64,000 nucleotides of DNA from NCBI RefSeq assembly GCF_900107745.1, contig NZ_FNRO01000006.1:62001-126000 (forward strand), written 5' to 3'. Below, in pieces: positions 62,489 through 64,000 of the stretch (positions are counted from its first letter, which is position 1; every line of letters begins with the position of its first letter). The stretch comes from Variovorax sp. YR216. GTDB lineage: Bacteria > Pseudomonadota > Gammaproteobacteria > Burkholderiales > Burkholderiaceae_C. The notes under the pieces were generated by a model. The model ran no database searches. It saw nothing but the letters and a program-made list of their open reading frames with translations, and was not told the origin of the DNA. The translations under genes were made by a program, and so were the position numbers.

Positions 62489-63445
62489 TCAGTGCTGCTT
62501 GGGCAGGTTCAGGCTCTGCAGCACCGGCAGCCAGCGGTCGGACTCGGCCTTGACGAACTTGGAGAGCTCTTCCGGCGTGCTGCCCTTCGGCTCCATGCCG
62601 ATCGCGCGGGCGCGGGTCACGAACTCAGGATCGGCGATCACCTGGTTTACCGCCTTGTTCAGGCGGTCGATCGCCTCCCTGGGCGTTCCGGTCGGCACCG
62701 AGAACGAATACCAGAGCGTCGCCTCGAGGTCGTAGCCCTGCTCCTTGAAGGTCGGCGCATCGGGCACCTGCGGCAGGCGCTTGGAGTCCATCACGCCGAG
62801 CACGCGCAGCTTGCCGGACTTGATGTAGGGCAGCGATCCGGTGATCGAGGTGCCGTGGATGTCGATCTGGTCGCCCAGCAGCGCCTGCAGCGCCGGTGCG
62901 TCGCCGTTGAACGGAATGTGCGTGGCGGTGATGCCGGCGCTCTTCTCGAACACCATCGGCGCGAGGTTGGTCAGGATCGCCGCGCCGGGCGAGCCGCGGT
63001 TGATCTTGCCGGGGTTCTTCTTCGCGTACTCGACCATCTCTTTGATGTTCTTGTAGGGCAGGTCGGTCCGGCCCACGATGATGGCCGGCTGGTAGGCGAT
63101 CTGCGTGACCGGCGCGAAATCCTTCTGCGGGTCGTAGGGGAGCTTGTCGTAGAGCACGCTGTTGTTGGCGAGCGTGCCGAGCGACGACACCAGCACCGTC
63201 TGGCCGTCCGGCTTGGAACGGGCCACGTAGTCCGCGGCGATGATGCCGCTCGCACCGGGCTTGTTGTCGATGATGACGTTCATGCCGTGCTTGTTGAGCT
63301 CCTGCGCCAGGATGCGGCAGTACTGGTCGGTGCCGCCGCCGGCGGCGAAGGGCACCACGATGCGGGTCACCTGCTGCTGGGCCAGCGCCGGGCCGAAGGC
63401 GCAGACCCCGAGGGCCAGGCCCATGACGAATTTCCGAAAGCTCAC
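62489..63445 (-). CDS. Bug-family tripartite tricarboxylate transporter binding protein
   Basis: 318 residues from a GTG at 63445 preceded by GGAGACACA. A Sec signal ends near PALAQ (about residue 22); the mature start VTRIVVPFAAGGGTDQYCRILA and the DNKPGASGIIAADYVA block are diagnostic for Bug receptors. It binds a carboxylate in the periplasm. No TctA/TctB genes are adjacent, as is common for the expanded Bug families of Burkholderiales. A LysR gene lies upstream on the same strand. Confidence 0.9.
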   Translation of the reverse strand: MSFRKFVMGLALGVCAFGPALAQQQVTRIVVPFAAGGGTDQYCRILAQELNKHGMNVIIDNKPGASGIIAADYVARSKPDGQTVLVSSLGTLANNSVLYDKLPYDPQKDFAPVTQIAYQPAIIVGRTDLPYKNIKEMVEYAKKNPGKINRGSPGAAILTNLAPMVFEKSAGITATHIPFNGDAPALQALLGDQIDIHGTSITGSLPYIKSGKLRVLGVMDSKRLPQVPDAPTFKEQGYDLEATLWYSFSVPTGTPREAIDRLNKAVNQVIADPEFVTRARAIGMEPKGSTPEELSKFVKAESDRWLPVLQSLNLPKQH

Positions 63446-63540
63446 TGTGTCTCCTTGTTTCCGGTCCCGATTCGGACTCGCTCGGTCCAGTCTAGTTCTC
63501 GCCCGATGGCCGGAAACTGCAAGGAGTGAAAAGATGCTTT

Positions 63541-63565
63541 CCGCGTCCTGCACGTTCGGACGCGG
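63541..63565 (-). terminator. Hairpin after the LysR gene, candidate terminator
   Basis: An 8-bp perfect stem CCGCGTCC/GGACGCGG with a 9-nt loop, 6 bp after the minus-strand LysR stop. On that strand it is followed by AAAGCATCTTTT, so the T-run is slightly displaced. This is the best terminator candidate seen in the window. Confidence 0.45.
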
Positions 63566-63571
63566 CGTTGC

Positions 63572-64000
63572 TTAGGCCTTCTCGTCCCGCAGCGCCTCCG
63601 CCATGAAATCCACGAAAGCCCGCACCTTCAGCGGCAGCACGGTGCTCTGCCGGAACACCGCGAAGATGCCATTCGAATAGGCGCGCACCGCAAAGCGGTA
63701 GTCCGGCAGAAGGCGCACCAGCGAGCCGTCCTGCAGGTTGCTGCGCACCGTGGGTTCCGACAGCAGCGCAATGCCCATGCCGCCGAGCGCGGCCAGCCGC
63801 AGGAGTTCGCCGTTGTTGGCGCTCAGCACGCCCTGGATGGGCAGTTCCTGCTGCTCGCCGTTCTCGTCGACGTACTTCCAGCTCGTCGCCTCGTGCTCGC
63901 GCCGGTAGGTCAGGCAGCGCGCATGCGGCAGGTCCTTCGGGTGCTTGATGCGCGCGTAGGTCTTGACGAACGCGGGGCTGGCCACCAGCACCTCGTCGCT
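63572..64000 (-). CDS. LysR-family regulator, C-terminal part
   Basis: The gene enters from the right edge; 142 codons of the effector-binding domain are visible. Recognisable segments are DEVLVASPAFVKTYA, the LRLAALGGMGIALLSEP block and the closing VRAFVDFMAEAL helix, as in the AaeR/DmlR-like branch. The DNA-binding domain lies outside the window. It probably controls the downstream Bug binding-protein gene or a neighbour beyond the edge. Confidence 0.85.
   Translation of the reverse strand, partial: SDEVLVASPAFVKTYARIKHPKDLPHARCLTYRREHEATSWKYVDENGEQQELPIQGVLSANNGELLRLAALGGMGIALLSEPTVRSNLQDGSLVRLLPDYRFAVRAYSNGIFAVFRQSTVLPLKVRAFVDFMAEALRDEKA

Overview
The window is very GC-rich and densely coded, with short intergenic gaps that stand out as small AT-rich islands. 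The gene content points to a betaproteobacterium of the Comamonadaceae type, probably Variovorax-like: a tripartite-tricarboxylate (Bug) binding protein beside a LysR gene, a Burkholderiales-style 2-aminoethylphosphonate (AEP) locus, several FadR/FCD GntR regulators, large soluble poly-HAMP hybrid kinases, and a hairpin-rich intergenic repeat resembling one I associate with this family. The assignment is inference from gene content. No rRNA, tRNA, insertion sequence, phage or CRISPR array was seen.

Layout. (1) 1-1716: the start of an SMP-30/gluconolactonase gene and an SDR dehydrogenase face a divergent FadR-type regulator; this looks like an oxidative aldose pathway. (2) 1862-4252: a Tat-exported phosphocholine-type phospholipase C. 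(3) 4277-12878: a sugar-acid locus with a FadR regulator, two tandem family-3 binding proteins, an L-idonate/L-gulonate 5-dehydrogenase, two permeases, an ATPase and a mannonate dehydratase on the minus strand, and a divergent fructuronate-reductase-type enzyme. Together these fit L-gulonate/L-idonate -> D-fructuronate -> D-mannonate -> 2-keto-3-deoxygluconate. (4) 13479-16974: convergent bamA and bamC, away from their usual neighbourhoods. (5) 17067-25400: an AEP locus with regulator, PhnZ-like HD protein and DMT permease on one strand, and binding protein, ATPase, double permease, FAD oxidase and PhnX on the other.

(6) 25414-51295: a large CoA-dependent catabolic region. It has four acyl-CoA dehydrogenases, two acyl-CoA ligases, a CaiB-type CoA transferase, two crotonases, an SDR, a MaoC hydratase, a FadB-like protein with an apparent internal deletion, two VOC-fold proteins, an APH-like kinase of the ACAD10/11-LvaA type, an alpha/beta hydrolase, a GntR and a LysR regulator, and a complete branched-chain-type ABC importer with two Tat-type binding proteins. 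No thiolase is present. The substrate cannot be read from the sequence. An AT-rich motif recurs upstream of the CoA transferase, the GntR gene and the importer, suggesting one regulon. (7) 51565-59477: two hybrid histidine kinases, the first with a nine-unit 92-residue HAMP array. (8) 59591-64000: a lipoprotein amino-acid-type binding protein, a sigma/anti-sigma pair, a flavodiiron-like metallo-beta-lactamase-fold protein, a Bug protein and a partial LysR regulator.

The most interesting items are the orphan catabolic region with its putative 4-hydroxyacyl (kinase plus ACAD10/11-like) step and shared operator, the shortened FadB, the AEP locus that uses an oxidase in place of PhnW, the isolated bamA/bamC pair, and the poly-HAMP kinase.
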